Shown piece after piece: positions 1-10,823 of a DNA stretch of 64,000 nucleotides. The stretch comes from Gremmenia infestans (lineage: Eukaryota > Ascomycota > Leotiomycetes > Helotiales > Hamatocanthoscyphaceae), in the NCBI GenBank assembly GCA_032629725.1, contig JAFEVB010000002.1, positions 3,162,001 to 3,226,000 of the forward strand. The letters run 5' to 3'. A program made the translations under genes and the position numbers. Position 1 is the first letter of the stretch. Each line of letters starts with the position of its first letter. The notes beneath the pieces are model-generated. The model was not told where the DNA came from. It was given only the letters and a program-made list of their open reading frames with translations, and made no database searches.

Positions 1-2751
1 TGATTGTGGTGTGTTTATACTGATATATTACTGGAAATTTCTATGGATTGAGGACTTGGCGAGGAGGAAGACTGTGTGAGACTTGGCGATGCTGGTGAAA
101 ATTAATTGATGCTTTCTACATGAAGAAGGCTCTATATATACCAGACTTTACCTATGTACTCGTATATATACGAGAACGAGGGGGAGCGGTAGCGAGTTAA
201 GCGACGCTAAGGGTTTTAGTGATTGATGCTTTCTGACCGGGTAAAAGGGGTATCATCGCTGCAGAGATACGTCACTTTAGGATTTTGCTTTCTAAGAAAG
301 TGTCTGATTGGGGGCCGCGAAAATTGTACTGTCGTCGTCGTTGTAAGCACCGTCAAGATTATTGCTTACAAACTTAGGTAGGAACGGAAGGGGTGTGCAT
401 ATTCGGGTCCCAGACAATGCCCATTTTGAGAAGAGACGACTGAAAATCAAGCGATTTGAAATGCTTGTTCTTTGAAAACCACGACAACACAATCAGAAAG
501 ATATAGATGGAAGAAATAAGTAATGAAGAGAAGAGCAAGCATCATCCTTTCTGTTTCTTGTGTACAGATTATATTACACTGTACTAGTGAAGAGAGAAAG
601 CCATATAAGCAGCTATACTTCATCACAAGCCAAATAACTTTGCCAAGACTGAGGCTCAATAGATGTACATCGAGAGTAAGACGGAAGCACATTACTCCGT
701 ACTGAAGCTTGATATCTTGAAAAACTTGCTTGGTAAGCCATAGGTACGTGAAGATTACCAAAGAGCGCTATCTTAGCGGTGATCTACTAGAGTATGACGA
801 TGTTTGTAAGCTTCACGTGATCAAATATGGGCTCATGTTGGAGGCTTTATACTGCCCACTTCGTAAGCAGTGACTTCTCGGGACAACCGTAGAGAGCATC
901 GACTCTCCTGTATGACATTACTTTGAGAAATGATCATACGCGTGATCGTCCCACCGCTACAGTACTTGTACTTAAGTATCCTCCACGAAGCCTTGGGGTA
1001 AACAAGGATCTAGGACGAAAGAGGAAAGTAAAACATGGGGAATCGCAGCGAAGAGATAAAGCCTTTCCCAAAGCAGCGTCTTGCAGATCGATGGGCGTTC
1101 GAGGGAGATGTTGGACCATGTGAGACAGGCGGTGCAATGGGATTGGATAGAAAGTTTGGAGAAAGATACTTCTTCAACGGTAACGTCGAAGAGATATGAC
1201 CTCGAAATGCTCACGGGTATTTCTTATAAATGGGTTCGGTAATATGAGGCTACGTAACATGATGGCGGGAGAGCTGCTGGCTTCCCCACATTCCTTAATT
1301 AATCCATGTCCTAGGAGGGAGCGATTCCGGAGGCTTTAGATTCGAGACTTGCCCTTTGTAGACAAGAAACCCCTACTGTACTGTAGTAAACGTACTCTAT
1401 GCAAGAAGGGCCAACGACTAACGGCGGTGGGTTTAGTATCGCAACTGCTGGCATCTTTCTATCTGCAAAATGCAGGGCAACGTGGAGGGAAAGCCCCGTA
1501 ATAACAGAAGATTTTTGAAAATTTCAAATTATAAAGAAGCAAAAGGAATAAAAAGGCAGGTACCGTTTCATCTGGCGAATCCCGTGGTAAGATTACTATA
1601 CCTACCTACCTACCTACCTTAGGTATGTATGCTTTATGCTCTTTGGTCCTGTTGCGGGCAAGTCTGCTCTGCCAAGTCTTCTTGCCCGCGCATGACATGT
1701 CATGATGATGCTGGTAACGCCAACGACAGAATTGATGGATCTATACATCAGCGGGACTGGTCTGGCTATACTACTGGACCAGAAAGAAAGAAAGAAGTGG
1801 TGGAGATAGGGTAGGTAGACCGTAGATGGCCGAAGGAATCGTGCATGCATTCCATGACTTTCAGGGCCGTGAGTGTGGGAATGGGCATGGGCATGGGCAT
1901 GGGCACCAAGAAGAGAGCCTTAGTAACAAATCCCCCACGCTACAATGAGAACCAAGGAATGAATACCTCTCTCTACCTTACCTTTACCTACCTTACGGTA
2001 TGCAAGATCCTTCGGGTTCGCACCGAAAACTGTACTACAGGTTAGGATTCTGGCTCAACTTGAGACCCAATAATAAAAGTAAACTTATTTATTGCTTGTA
2101 ATTTTCACCCACAAAAAGGAATTTGAGGGAAATAAATAATAAATAATAACCAACCTGTAAAGTAAATTACTGTTGATTACTTCGTACGAGACGAGTAAGC
2201 ATTGCATTGCATTGCAGGGGGTTTCGGGTCGCGGCGCGGGATCTGCTTCGGTGGCATTTTACCAGGCTTGATTAGGCTGTCTATCGTGTGTCTGTCTTAT
2301 CAGCCCTGTCTTGACCTAACTTGTCCAGACTGTCCTCTCCTGTCCCTCCTGTCCCTCCTGTTCTCACCCCCACTGCTTCTTTCTCTTCGCCCAACTCTGA
2401 CTTGTCTTGTCTTCTTCACTCCTACACAACACGCTCTGGTCAAATATCTCGGACCAGCCTTCGTGTCAACCATTTGATTCACCACTACAAGCCTGACATG
2501 CCTCACCACACCCACCAACAAGCACTCTGTAACGAATTGCTGGGCACTGTTCGAGGAGTTCTATACCGATAAGCCCATACGTGGGCTCCAGACATTCACG
2601 CCCTTCATATTATTCATAGGTAAATATTCATCTCTCAAAACCTCGTGTTTCTATGCTCCTCTTCGCTGTGCTCATCCAAATCTCTTAGTAATAGTTCCGG
2701 CTCTTCATCCATAGCATAGCCGCACACGACACACCACTTCTGACCGGGACA
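1..2751. other. Intergenic region and leader of the next gene
   Basis: No convincing gene is seen. All open frames are short, and none has a recognisable motif or a credible splice partner. The stretch holds simple repeats: (acct)5 at about 1600-1619, four copies of atgggc at 1881-1904 and three copies of attgc near 2201-2215. A pyrimidine-rich block at about 2310-2400 resembles a fungal promoter or leader and probably belongs to the gene starting at 2752. Confidence 0.6.
2498..2572 (+). promoter_or_regulatory. Possible upstream ORF (24 codons)
   Basis: An ATG at 2498 opens a 24-codon frame ending with TAA at 2572, about 180 bp before the predicted start at 2752. If the transcript begins in or before the pyrimidine-rich block, this would be a uORF that could damp translation. 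The transcription start is unknown, so this is a weak inference. Confidence 0.25.
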
Positions 2752-4185
2752 ATGCTTGCACCTAGGAGCTACTTATTCGCTGCTGCACACTCGAAAGAGA
2801 CCAGAAATGAGCGTCCTAGCATGTCGACGCGTGGGTCTGGGTCTGGGTCTGCTACAAAACGAGAGAAGGCGTCCCCAGCTCCAATACCGCCATCTAGAAC
2901 AACCACCGCAGAAAGCGAAAGACCAACTACTCCGTCATCCCCCGTCATAATCCCGCCTATGCGAGGAAGTTATGATGCGTCCCAAAGAGTGCAGGTACCA
3001 AAGGGGCGTCATAATCACGGAAGGAAGCCGCGAACACATTCCCCGGATGCGATTTCCCCCTCGGTTGCCGCTCTTCTGGCGATGACCAAGATACCCACTC
3101 AGAAGCAGACCCGAAGTATTCGAAAAAGAAGTGGCACAGGGCAGAGGCTTACGGTGGACGCAATATTACAACATGCCGACGTATCGGAGAAAGAGCTAAG
3201 CGTGTCATTTGGAAAGAGCCCACTGGATTATCTTCTCAGTTCACCGGAAGAGTCGCAGGATGAGCTTGCGCCGAGCGAGAATGGATATGAATCGGTTGTG
3301 TCTACAAGAACAATATCATGCGATTCCATGCCATCTTTAGACGATGAGTCCATCAGCGAGGTTTCGCCATCTCTAAACTCTCTGGTTACACCAAGTTCCA
3401 GGGGGAGACGGTCTTTACCAACCCGTCGGACCCTTTCCTCACCTCCAGTTGCTCTCTACGATCATCCACTATCAGCGCCAGATATCGACATTGACGAGCT
3501 TGATTTCAGGGTTTTCCAGAGGCAACAGCCCCAAGAGCAGAAAGCTCCAAGGGTTGAGATCAATTCGTCTCGACGTAAATCAGCCTTTAAATCAAACCTC
3601 ACCGCCTCGTTACGAGCTTTGCGGTCTGCCGCAAGATCATTTTCATCTATTACCACTCCAATGATAACACCTGACGATTTCCTCACAAGATCAATCATTT
3701 CTATTGATCCACAGGTGCCTTTCACAGATGAACGAATGCCACCTCGACTCGAGGACGCGCCAACTCCTGAACTTCGGCGCTATCTCAATCCCACTACCAA
3801 CGCCCCTATCGAAGCTCATGTTTCTTCCTCACTTGCGCAGACAATGTCTGCAACAAAGTGTACGGCTTCTATACAAATGGAAACATACAGTGTCAATCGG
3901 TCAGGGAAGAGCAAATCACCAAACGTCATCAGTCGCCGCTCACAGTCCAATGAGGATGACTTTGCTCAAGTTGCAGGACCAGTAGCACGTCAACGAGAAA
4001 TACGAGAGAATAGCGACTTCCTCAGGATTGCGGTTATGGAAATGGCCATGCGAAAGAACGGGAAGCTGGATGACCAGAAACCTGGACGCGCGGTATGGGC
4101 ACTACCAGCGAGAGAAGCTCCCACCAAAGCCTACGAGAGAGGGAAAGACGGCGTGCCATTAAGATGGGTTGCCCAGATTTCATGA
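2752..4185 (+). CDS. Conserved hypothetical disordered protein
   Basis: Uninterrupted frame of 477 residues from ATG 2752 to the stop at 4185, with no intron needed. The protein is rich in Ser, Pro and Arg and looks disordered over most of its length, with acidic patches near residues 160-200. The C-terminal 60 residues look the most constrained: a helix-like segment (REIRENSDFLRIAVMEMAM) followed by a basic, Trp-containing tail. I know similar C-terminal signatures from uncharacterised Pezizomycotina proteins but can name no domain. No signal peptide or membrane segment is seen. Function is unknown. A second in-frame ATG at residue 24 could be the real start. Confidence 0.75.
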   Translation: MLAPRSYLFAAAHSKETRNERPSMSTRGSGSGSATKREKASPAPIPPSRTTTAESERPTTPSSPVIIPPMRGSYDASQRVQVPKGRHNHGRKPRTHSPDAISPSVAALLAMTKIPTQKQTRSIRKRSGTGQRLTVDAILQHADVSEKELSVSFGKSPLDYLLSSPEESQDELAPSENGYESVVSTRTISCDSMPSLDDESISEVSPSLNSLVTPSSRGRRSLPTRRTLSSPPVALYDHPLSAPDIDIDELDFRVFQRQQPQEQKAPRVEINSSRRKSAFKSNLTASLRALRSAARSFSSITTPMITPDDFLTRSIISIDPQVPFTDERMPPRLEDAPTPELRRYLNPTTNAPIEAHVSSSLAQTMSATKCTASIQMETYSVNRSGKSKSPNVISRRSQSNEDDFAQVAGPVARQREIRENSDFLRIAVMEMAMRKNGKLDDQKPGRAVWALPAREAPTKAYERGKDGVPLRWVAQIS

Positions 4186-5986
4186 CCGAAAACAGTTGTC
4201 CCCCAATTTTTTGCGCAACTTTTAGATGTTGTGTGGTTTCATTACCAAATATTCGTCATCGCGCAGCGCACCATATTGCATTCGAGTACCGAGTTCCCGG
4301 AAACATTTTCGACCCGCACCATCGCCAATTTACAGTACCGGCATAACAGATTTCCATTACTAAACGCATCCACATTGTGGCCCTTCCATTTTTGTACTGG
4401 AGGTCTCCGCAACGAAAACTTCTCAGAGATTCGAGCCTCCACCTGCAGGATCATTACAAAGCTCCGAATTGTTCTCTTCTTAGTTTGGCTGGATTTTTGC
4501 CAAAGTCGAAAATTAGGAAGAACCGTTCTTGGCTAGGATATTCCGAAGCTTTCCGGAAATCCACGTTCCAAGTGCTGACATTTTGCACGTTGCATTGTCA
4601 GGGGCCGGCTTACGTTCCAATAGCCACAGTACAACGATGCTAATTTGGTTTGCACAAACGGACGACGATTCCGCACGAAACCGAATCACCCGATAATATG
4701 CTTGAGTGGAATACTTGAAACTTACCTTAGTTCTATGACGTGTGGATCGGATCGGTTCGGAATTTCCGCCGAGGACACCGATCAATCCAAGCAAATGCTG
4801 GTACGAAGCAGGAAGATTTGTCTTATTAGGGTCTTTGATATCTTCCAATTCGCTTGCACTATGGATACATCATGAGAGGGAGCCTGTCGCTAGTGATTTG
4901 GCTAGTTTGCGAACGTGGGATTTATGGGCTCATGGGCCGAAAATGTTTGTTTTCAAGCAGCGGTGAGCGCCAGATATTTATGCCGGGGCTTGTTTTGTTT
5001 TTTACATATGCACGAAGAGTCTTTTGGCATCGAGGAGTCATGGGATTAGAGTTTGCTGCCCAACATTCACGAAGGGTCTCCGTACTATTTACAGAGGTGG
5101 AGGTTTTAAAACTCGATTCGCTTTTGAAAACCTTTTCCAGTCGCGGCCTTGACGGTTTTGAGATATACTGCACAGCGCTGCGTTTGGTTCTTGCTACAAG
5201 CTTGAAGATGAGGTTACCTTCCGTATTTGGAATGGGCAATGCATAGGAGGAGTTTAGACGGAGCATAACGGTTGACAGCACGGGCGATACCATTTTGAGC
5301 ATTTCTTTTGTTTTGCATTAGGCTAGCCTATGATGGCAGCTGTGGATGGATATGATGAAAGAGAGGAGTATGGATTATGTATGATATAGGATTTTGGAGA
5401 TGAATAAAGAAATAATATTACTACGCAGCCTATTGTAATGTACAAGATTTCTGAACGAAGTTATTGATGGCTCGACATCTAGTTCACCCTCAATGTCCGT
5501 AGCATTGTTAACAGACTGTTATTGTTCTATGGTGTACACGTCGTGTGATAGAGCTGCTGAAACCACACATGATGAGGATGGCACAGCTGATATTTAGTGA
5601 GGGGTCATATAACGGGCTCTCAGCCTTGTGGGGAGAAGATGCATGTACTACCGTAAATACGACATTAGATCGAACTAATTACAGCCTTTTCGTCCTTACT
5701 GACTTTCAATTGCGCACACTATAAGGGGGTTTAAACAAATCAGAACCATTTGTTTCCAAATGAGCCCCAAGATAAATGATGACTTTATCACGTGCTAGCC
5801 TCGTGTAACTTAAAATAGATGTCAGCTTTACAATGCATCCCGGAGTATGTGAGCAAACTCAAGACCTCCTGTTCCGCTTCGATCCGAAGACCCCGACGAA
5901 CCTCATGAGCGACCCCGTATACATGCTCGCCCTCTCCTCAAGTTTCGATCACGATCGGAACGCGTTTGCGAGAAAACTTCCCCCCG
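4186..5986. other. Intergenic region
   Basis: Several open frames of 60-130 codons occur on both strands, the longest at 4922-5302 on the minus strand (126 codons). None shows family motifs, plausible splice structure or a biased composition, so none is called. The last 200 bp are the likely promoter and leader of the IRS4-like gene. Confidence 0.55.
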
Positions 5987-7729
5987 ATGACCGCAGACAG
6001 ACGACAGGGCACCCAAGACCAGCTTGGCAAGGATGCAATAGCTTCACAAAGACAGAGCGCGGCTCTAAAAGGAGCTTCTCTGGCCTTCAAGAAACCTCCC
6101 GTGAAGCCGAAGCCGCAGATCAACACTTACAGTGGCAACAATGGAGCTCTAGCCGCAGCGACGAAGGTTGGGGCTCGTACCAAGACGACATCAACGAATA
6201 ATGCATCGATATCGAGGTTAGAGGCATCGGCGGATGACCACGGATTGGGATATCAGAGTACGGGTGGAAGTACAGCTAGTATGCCCTATAACGGCTCTGG
6301 GGATCGTAATCCTTCTCGACCGCGGCTCGGGGGAAATGAACATCTACAGCTTCCTGGAGCGGAAAAGGGGGGGAGGTCACCCTCGCTGATAGCTGCCACT
6401 CTTGCAGCTTCGAGATCTCCCTCGGTCAGTCCAAATCCTACAGGGCAACAGCAAACCCAGCCTCCGAATCTTGCACTGCTGGCTGCTGGCTTTGCGAAAA
6501 GCTCCGCGTCTCCGGCACCGAGCGTGAGGAGTGTAAACTCTTCGAGAGGGAGTTCTGATCATGCATTGGATCTTACGCCTATACCTCCAACTACGTCCCT
6601 GATCAATATGTTTGAGAAGACTGGGTCATCACCAAAGAGTCAACCACCAATAAAGAGACCAATGACATCAGCCTCGAGGAGGGGTGGGATATCACCTAGT
6701 CCCCAAAGATTCCCTTTGCCTCGCCCAGCTCGTTCTCTTTCCCCCTTGGCTTCTGAGTCCCGAGAACCACAAGTTATATCATCAAAACCTGTGTTAACAC
6801 GGCTCCCACCTACTTCCCAGCCATCAGAAACTCTACAACCAGCTCCTAGAGTGAAGAAACCCCCTCCAGTAGCGACCAAACCAATCTCAATCCCAATTCC
6901 ACCAAAGCCTCAACCACAACCACCCGCCGAGCAAGAAGATGAGGATACTTCTTCCGAGGACTCGTTTGTGTCAGCATCAGAGTACGAGTACAAACCCCCC
7001 TTCCGCGCCACCCTCAACCACAACGGCAATCAAAAACACCTCCTAACATCCACTTCCGCCGCATCCATAAACTCCTCCGTAACAGTCGACTCCCTCGCCA
7101 ACGCCATCGTAGCCAGCAGTCTCGCTTCCTCCCGCGCTGCCTCCCCCTCAAAAAACACCCTCTACCCACCCCCAGTTCCCCCTTCCCGACGTAGTGCTCG
7201 CAACCACCACCACCTCTTCCACAATAGCGCATCCCGCGAGCCGAGTCCCGCAAAACCAGGCACCTTGCGGACAACACTGAGAAAAACCAAGAGCAAAGAG
7301 GCAACTGACGAAGGCGAGAAGCGACGCACGCGAAAAGCGCATCTCATGAAGAAACACCCAAACAAACACCACGAAGGTGACCGGAAGCGCTGGCGCGATC
7401 AGATCACCGAACGCGAGCGGAAACGCTATGAAGCTGTTTGGGCGTCCAACAAAGGACTGCATCTTTCCCATATTCCTGGGGCGGAGAATCTGGTGTGTAG
7501 TCTTGTGGTGAGGGACATTTGGTCGAGGTCTCGGCTTCATCGTGATGTGTTGGAGGAGGTTTATGTGCTGGTTGATAGGACGGAGATGGGGATGCTGGAT
7601 CGGGAGTCGTTTGTTTGCGGGCTTTGGCTTATTGATCAGTGGTTGAAGGGGCGGAAGTTGCCGCCGAGGGTCAGTGAGAGTGTGTGGAGGAGTCTGGGGA
7701 TGAGAGGATTGAAGGTTAGACCGAAGTGA
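5987..7729 (+). CDS. irs4: IRS4/TAX4-like EH-domain protein
   Basis: Single-exon frame of 580 residues. The first true ATG is at 5987; the open frame begins upstream without an ATG. The N-terminal part is a long Ser/Pro-rich disordered region carrying the family's early block with FKKPPVKPKP followed by NGALAAA, and several proline-rich stretches. The C-terminal ~110 residues form an EH-like domain, with the conserved run RKRYEAVWASNKG, then helices around LVVRDIWSRSRL and the EF-hand-like VDRTEMGMLDRESF. In yeast, Irs4 and Tax4 bind and activate the phosphoinositide 5-phosphatase Inp51, affecting PI(4,5)P2 level, cell wall integrity and rDNA silencing. Assignment rests on the C-terminal domain and the matching architecture. 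Orthology is likely; the partner here is inferred. Confidence 0.85.
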   Translation: MTADRRQGTQDQLGKDAIASQRQSAALKGASLAFKKPPVKPKPQINTYSGNNGALAAATKVGARTKTTSTNNASISRLEASADDHGLGYQSTGGSTASMPYNGSGDRNPSRPRLGGNEHLQLPGAEKGGRSPSLIAATLAASRSPSVSPNPTGQQQTQPPNLALLAAGFAKSSASPAPSVRSVNSSRGSSDHALDLTPIPPTTSLINMFEKTGSSPKSQPPIKRPMTSASRRGGISPSPQRFPLPRPARSLSPLASESREPQVISSKPVLTRLPPTSQPSETLQPAPRVKKPPPVATKPISIPIPPKPQPQPPAEQEDEDTSSEDSFVSASEYEYKPPFRATLNHNGNQKHLLTSTSAASINSSVTVDSLANAIVASSLASSRAASPSKNTLYPPPVPPSRRSARNHHHLFHNSASREPSPAKPGTLRTTLRKTKSKEATDEGEKRRTRKAHLMKKHPNKHHEGDRKRWRDQITERERKRYEAVWASNKGLHLSHIPGAENLVCSLVVRDIWSRSRLHRDVLEEVYVLVDRTEMGMLDRESFVCGLWLIDQWLKGRKLPPRVSESVWRSLGMRGLKVRPK

Positions 7730-8458
7730 AGGGTGTATAATATGGGGGAAGGAGTCCTTTTGAATTTGATTCTGATACCCGGTGTGTTAATTATCGATCC
7801 CTCGGTTGGCGTTGGGGAACTCATTTCAGGATAAGAGAGATATGTGTCCGAATATAGATAGATGCTTTACAAAGCCTTTGGCGGACTACATATACTCCAA
7901 TATAGCCCACTATTTTACATAGAAAACCGACTTCACTTTTCTCGGCTAATGTAGTAAGGCTTCCCCTGACTTCCCATCTGTAGTAGTCCTACACCTTATG
8001 TTGACTTCAATGTTTTATTTTTCACTGGTTATCAGATCATACTTTACTCTTACGTGCGTCCCTGTCTGAAGTGATTGAAGTTCAAAGTCCACTAGGTAAA
8101 AATTTATTTATCTGGAGATAGACATTAATCAATACACCCGCATAAGTCTGAAATGTTCTTCCACACGAACAAGCACAAGGAGTTCATTTCATAGATTGGA
8201 ACCATCCTCTTCGACTATAGAATGCGTCGGTTACTTGGGCTGAGGGCATTTTACTCCTAGGAGTAGATTTTCATGGCCTCCGCGTGCGAGACTAGGATAT
8301 CTAGTGAAGCGCTCCTTGGTATTGTCTCTGGGTATTGATTGGGCGAGGCTTTGGCCTGCATGTCAATGTTTCGAAGGAGTTTCCGATAGGCTTATTGATA
8401 TCTTCTGTTACAGCCTCGAGGACAATCCAGCCCTCGTTTTCCCTGCCTCCACCTAGCA
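7730..8458. other. Intergenic region
   Basis: The first ~150 bp are probably the 3' UTR of the IRS4-like gene. Nothing gene-like is seen on the plus strand. On the minus strand the stretch 8240-8458 lies directly downstream of a possible pseudogene fragment and may hold further decayed coding sequence, but no clean frame remains. Confidence 0.5.
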
Positions 8459-8785
8459 TCAAACATCAAAATCTTTCTGGAGACTCTTGAAGAGGAATTT
8501 GCATGATAAGCCAGTCGCGCGAATCGAGTTGAGTTGGCCGAGCTCAGGTTGAGCGTGGTCATGTTCACTCAATTGGTGCAGAGCTCGTTCTAGAGCTTCG
8601 AGCTTGAGAAGGAGGGACTGGTAAGCTGGAGCTGCTTTTCCATTCTGTGATAAAGAGAAAGTGTAGTGCAGCTAAGCAAGAGGAGAATGAACGGACGGTG
8701 TGACTAACGGTTCGAAGCTCGATTGCAATTTGGCTTATAGTATCAACTTCTTGACGTCGCTAAATCTTACTCCTAAGGGGGACAT
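8459..8785 (-). pseudogene. Possible relic of a fungal STAND-type N-terminal domain
   Basis: Reading the minus strand, a possible exon from 8644 to 8459 follows a good acceptor (ttatcacag) and encodes 61 residues. It includes the helical pattern LLLKLEALERALHQL, then LNSIRATGLSC, and ends at TGA. This resembles the helical N-terminal domain that precedes NACHT or ankyrin modules in many filamentous-fungal STAND proteins. Upstream, an ATG at 8785 starts a 16-codon piece (MSPLGVRFSDVKKLIL) that is stopped at once. No downstream NACHT or repeat region follows. I read it as a decayed N-terminal fragment. Chance similarity cannot be excluded. Confidence 0.35.
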
Positions 8786-9590
8786 TGTGTTGTCGGCTTT
8801 GGTTGGCGTGACAGCAACCCAGAAAGAACTGGTATCCGGGCGTAGCTCGTTGCAAGGAGTAGAAATGTTGGAACATGGCCGTTCGTAGATTGAAGTATTG
8901 CCCGGCAAGGCTGTACGTACGAGTACAGTAAGGTGATTCGAATCAGGGTAGCGGAATCGATTTCCTAGGAACGAATGGGCAAACGAGAGGATTGGTTCTG
9001 GAAGCTCTGTCTTGGACTCTTGGTATTGCATCAACTGTGATGGCCCATTAAGCAAGGAAGATATAAAGCTAGATTTGTTTCCTATGCTCATACGAATTTG
9101 GTTATTGAAAAGGCCTCAATAACAAGGTTGTTGAAATACAAAATAGCACAAGGCCAACGATTTCCCATATGTACGTGATAAATATCCCGAGATACTATAC
9201 CTTAGATTAGGGTTTCCTAGAAACCTGTCGTGATACCGTACGTAGGAAGATAAGGTCCCAAAATAATGGTGGGGTTAGAATTGGTTGGGGTCCCCTAGAA
9301 TTGAAGACAAGGGGGAGGTCATCCTTGGTGGCTGGGCCGGGCTGGGTTTCGAAAATCATCAATTTGAGGCGGTGCCACGACGGCCACGGAAAGGATTACT
9401 GTACAGAAAACCCAAGACATAACACGATCCAAACTTCGTTATATGTCGACAACGCACCTGACAGCAACGACAACATTAACCAAAGAGTGCGGAAAACATC
9501 CACAATCATCCAAGTACTCGGTGAAACAGCGCAGCGCAACACGCTCACACCCTCTTGCAAACCAGCCTCCTGACCACAACATCAAGCCCC
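8786..9590. other. Intergenic region
   Basis: A minus-strand open frame (8735-9091, 118 codons) enters this stretch but lacks recognisable motifs before the short relic piece. The remainder is the likely promoter and leader of the Sec2-type gene at 9591, where coding frames are scattered and short. Confidence 0.5.
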
Positions 9591-10339
9591 ATGTCTACAA
9601 CCACCATCAGCCTGACCATGACTTCAACCTCATGCCAGTGTCCACAATGCGGATTCAACCTGGAAAACCACTCTGCCATCGCCCTAGACGCCCAAAACCA
9701 AATCGACGAGCTCCAGGCGCAAGTTCGTCTGCTTAACCAGAAGGCGACCGCAGCAGGTAAGCAGCCCCTCTATTCACAAAAAACACATACACCTATTAAC
9801 ACATATATCCAGTGGACAAATGGGCCGACTACGAAGACGAGATCCAAGCCCTACGAGCACAAGCACAACAGCAAACCCAAGCCCAACTACAACCGCAACC
9901 CTCCAGCCCACAACGCGAACAACGCTCCGACAGCCCCAGCCGCTTCTCCGGCTATCTGCCCGTGCAAAACCGACTCTCATCCTTCCTCACATCCCGCAAA
10001 TCCACACCAAACCTAGCCCAAGCACAAGCCCAAGCACAACCGCCGCCCAGCCCGTCAGCTGTCGAACTCACAGCCGCGTTAACGAGAGAGCAGGCGTTAC
10101 GGCAAGCGGCCGAGGGGAAACTGGACGAGGCGAGTGGGGAGCTGGAGGAGTTGAGCGCGCAGTTGTTTCAGCAGGCTAATGAGATGGTTGCGACGGAGCG
10201 GAAGGCGCGGGCGAAGCTGGAGGAGAGGGTTGAGGTGCTGGAGCGCAGGGATGGCGAGAAGAGGAAGAGGTTGGAGAGGTTGGAAGGTGCTGTGCAGAGG
10301 ATTGAGCGGGTGCGGGGGTTGCTCGCGCCGGGGAGATGA
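9591..10339 (+). CDS. Short Sec2-type GDP/GTP exchange factor domain protein
   Basis: Two exons, 9591-9756 and 9813-10339, give 230 residues. The intron (gtaagc...tatccag, 56 nt) restores frame. The C-terminal ~85 residues form a continuous coiled coil with the Sec2/Rabin8 pattern (ALRQAAEGKLDEASGELEEL, then QLFQQANEMV and ERKARAKLEE). In yeast Sec2 this coiled coil catalyses nucleotide exchange on the Rab Sec4 for post-Golgi secretory vesicles. This protein is much shorter than full-length Sec2 and lacks its long C-terminal region, as in a group of short Pezizomycotina homologues. The N-terminus has an unusual CxCxxC cluster at residues 15-20, followed by a short coiled coil and a Gln/Pro-rich linker. 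Domain assignment is good; Rab partner is inferred. Confidence 0.8.
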
Positions 10340-10532
10340 TGAACAGGAACAGAAACATCAACAGCAAAGGCAGCAGCAGCAGCGAAAGGGCGAATCGAGA
10401 AGCAGGTTTAGAGTGAGGGAGCGTGGGGGGAGGCTTGTGGTGAGGGGTATCAGGAGATATGTTAGGTTGAGGACTGGTTGGAGGTTTAGGAGGCGGAAGA
10501 CTTATTCGCATTCGCAGACGCGGAATACAGAT

Positions 10533-10823
10533 ATGGGCGAGACATCGAATTACTACCCCTCGCGATTCCGACATCCACATATACCACCACCAGACCTCCT
10601 CGATCACCTACCTAGTCTACCTCTTAAGACCCCCGACTTCGAGCTCTGGATCAACGAGCTCTGGCACGACTTCCTCATCGAACCTACACCATATCTAGTT
10701 GCATCAGCCATCACATATCTCGGCTTCATACTACTCGTCGGACAGTATTGGGAGGTTATGTGGAAGGTAGAATGGTTTTTGGCTAAGCTGTTCGTGCCGT
10801 GGGATGATGAAAGCGGGTTTTGA
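10533..10823 (+). CDS. Small single-pass membrane protein, unknown function
   Basis: A 96-codon frame from ATG 10533 to TGA 10823, 193 bp after the Sec2-type stop and in another frame. Residues 1-50 are Pro- and aromatic-rich. Around residues 55-75 there is one hydrophobic segment (PYLVASAITYLGFILLVG), then an aromatic-rich amphipathic tail ending in an acidic patch. The composition looks like real protein: an even spread of residues, a clear membrane segment and many Trp and Tyr. No family is recognised. It may be an independent gene or a downstream frame on the Sec2 transcript. Confidence 0.55.
   Translation: MGETSNYYPSRFRHPHIPPPDLLDHLPSLPLKTPDFELWINELWHDFLIEPTPYLVASAITYLGFILLVGQYWEVMWKVEWFLAKLFVPWDDESGF

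Noticed and set aside
1600..1619. (acct)5 repeat as a CRISPR-like array
   Set aside because: It is a plain microsatellite without spacers in a eukaryotic genome.
4922..5302. 126-codon minus-strand frame with an ATG
   Set aside because: No motif, no splice context and random-looking composition. Possible but unsupported.
10179..10532. Upstream part of the frame that contains the 96-residue protein
   Set aside because: It overlaps the Sec2-type coding sequence in another frame and is very Arg/Gly-rich. Only the part from ATG 10533 looks like a protein.
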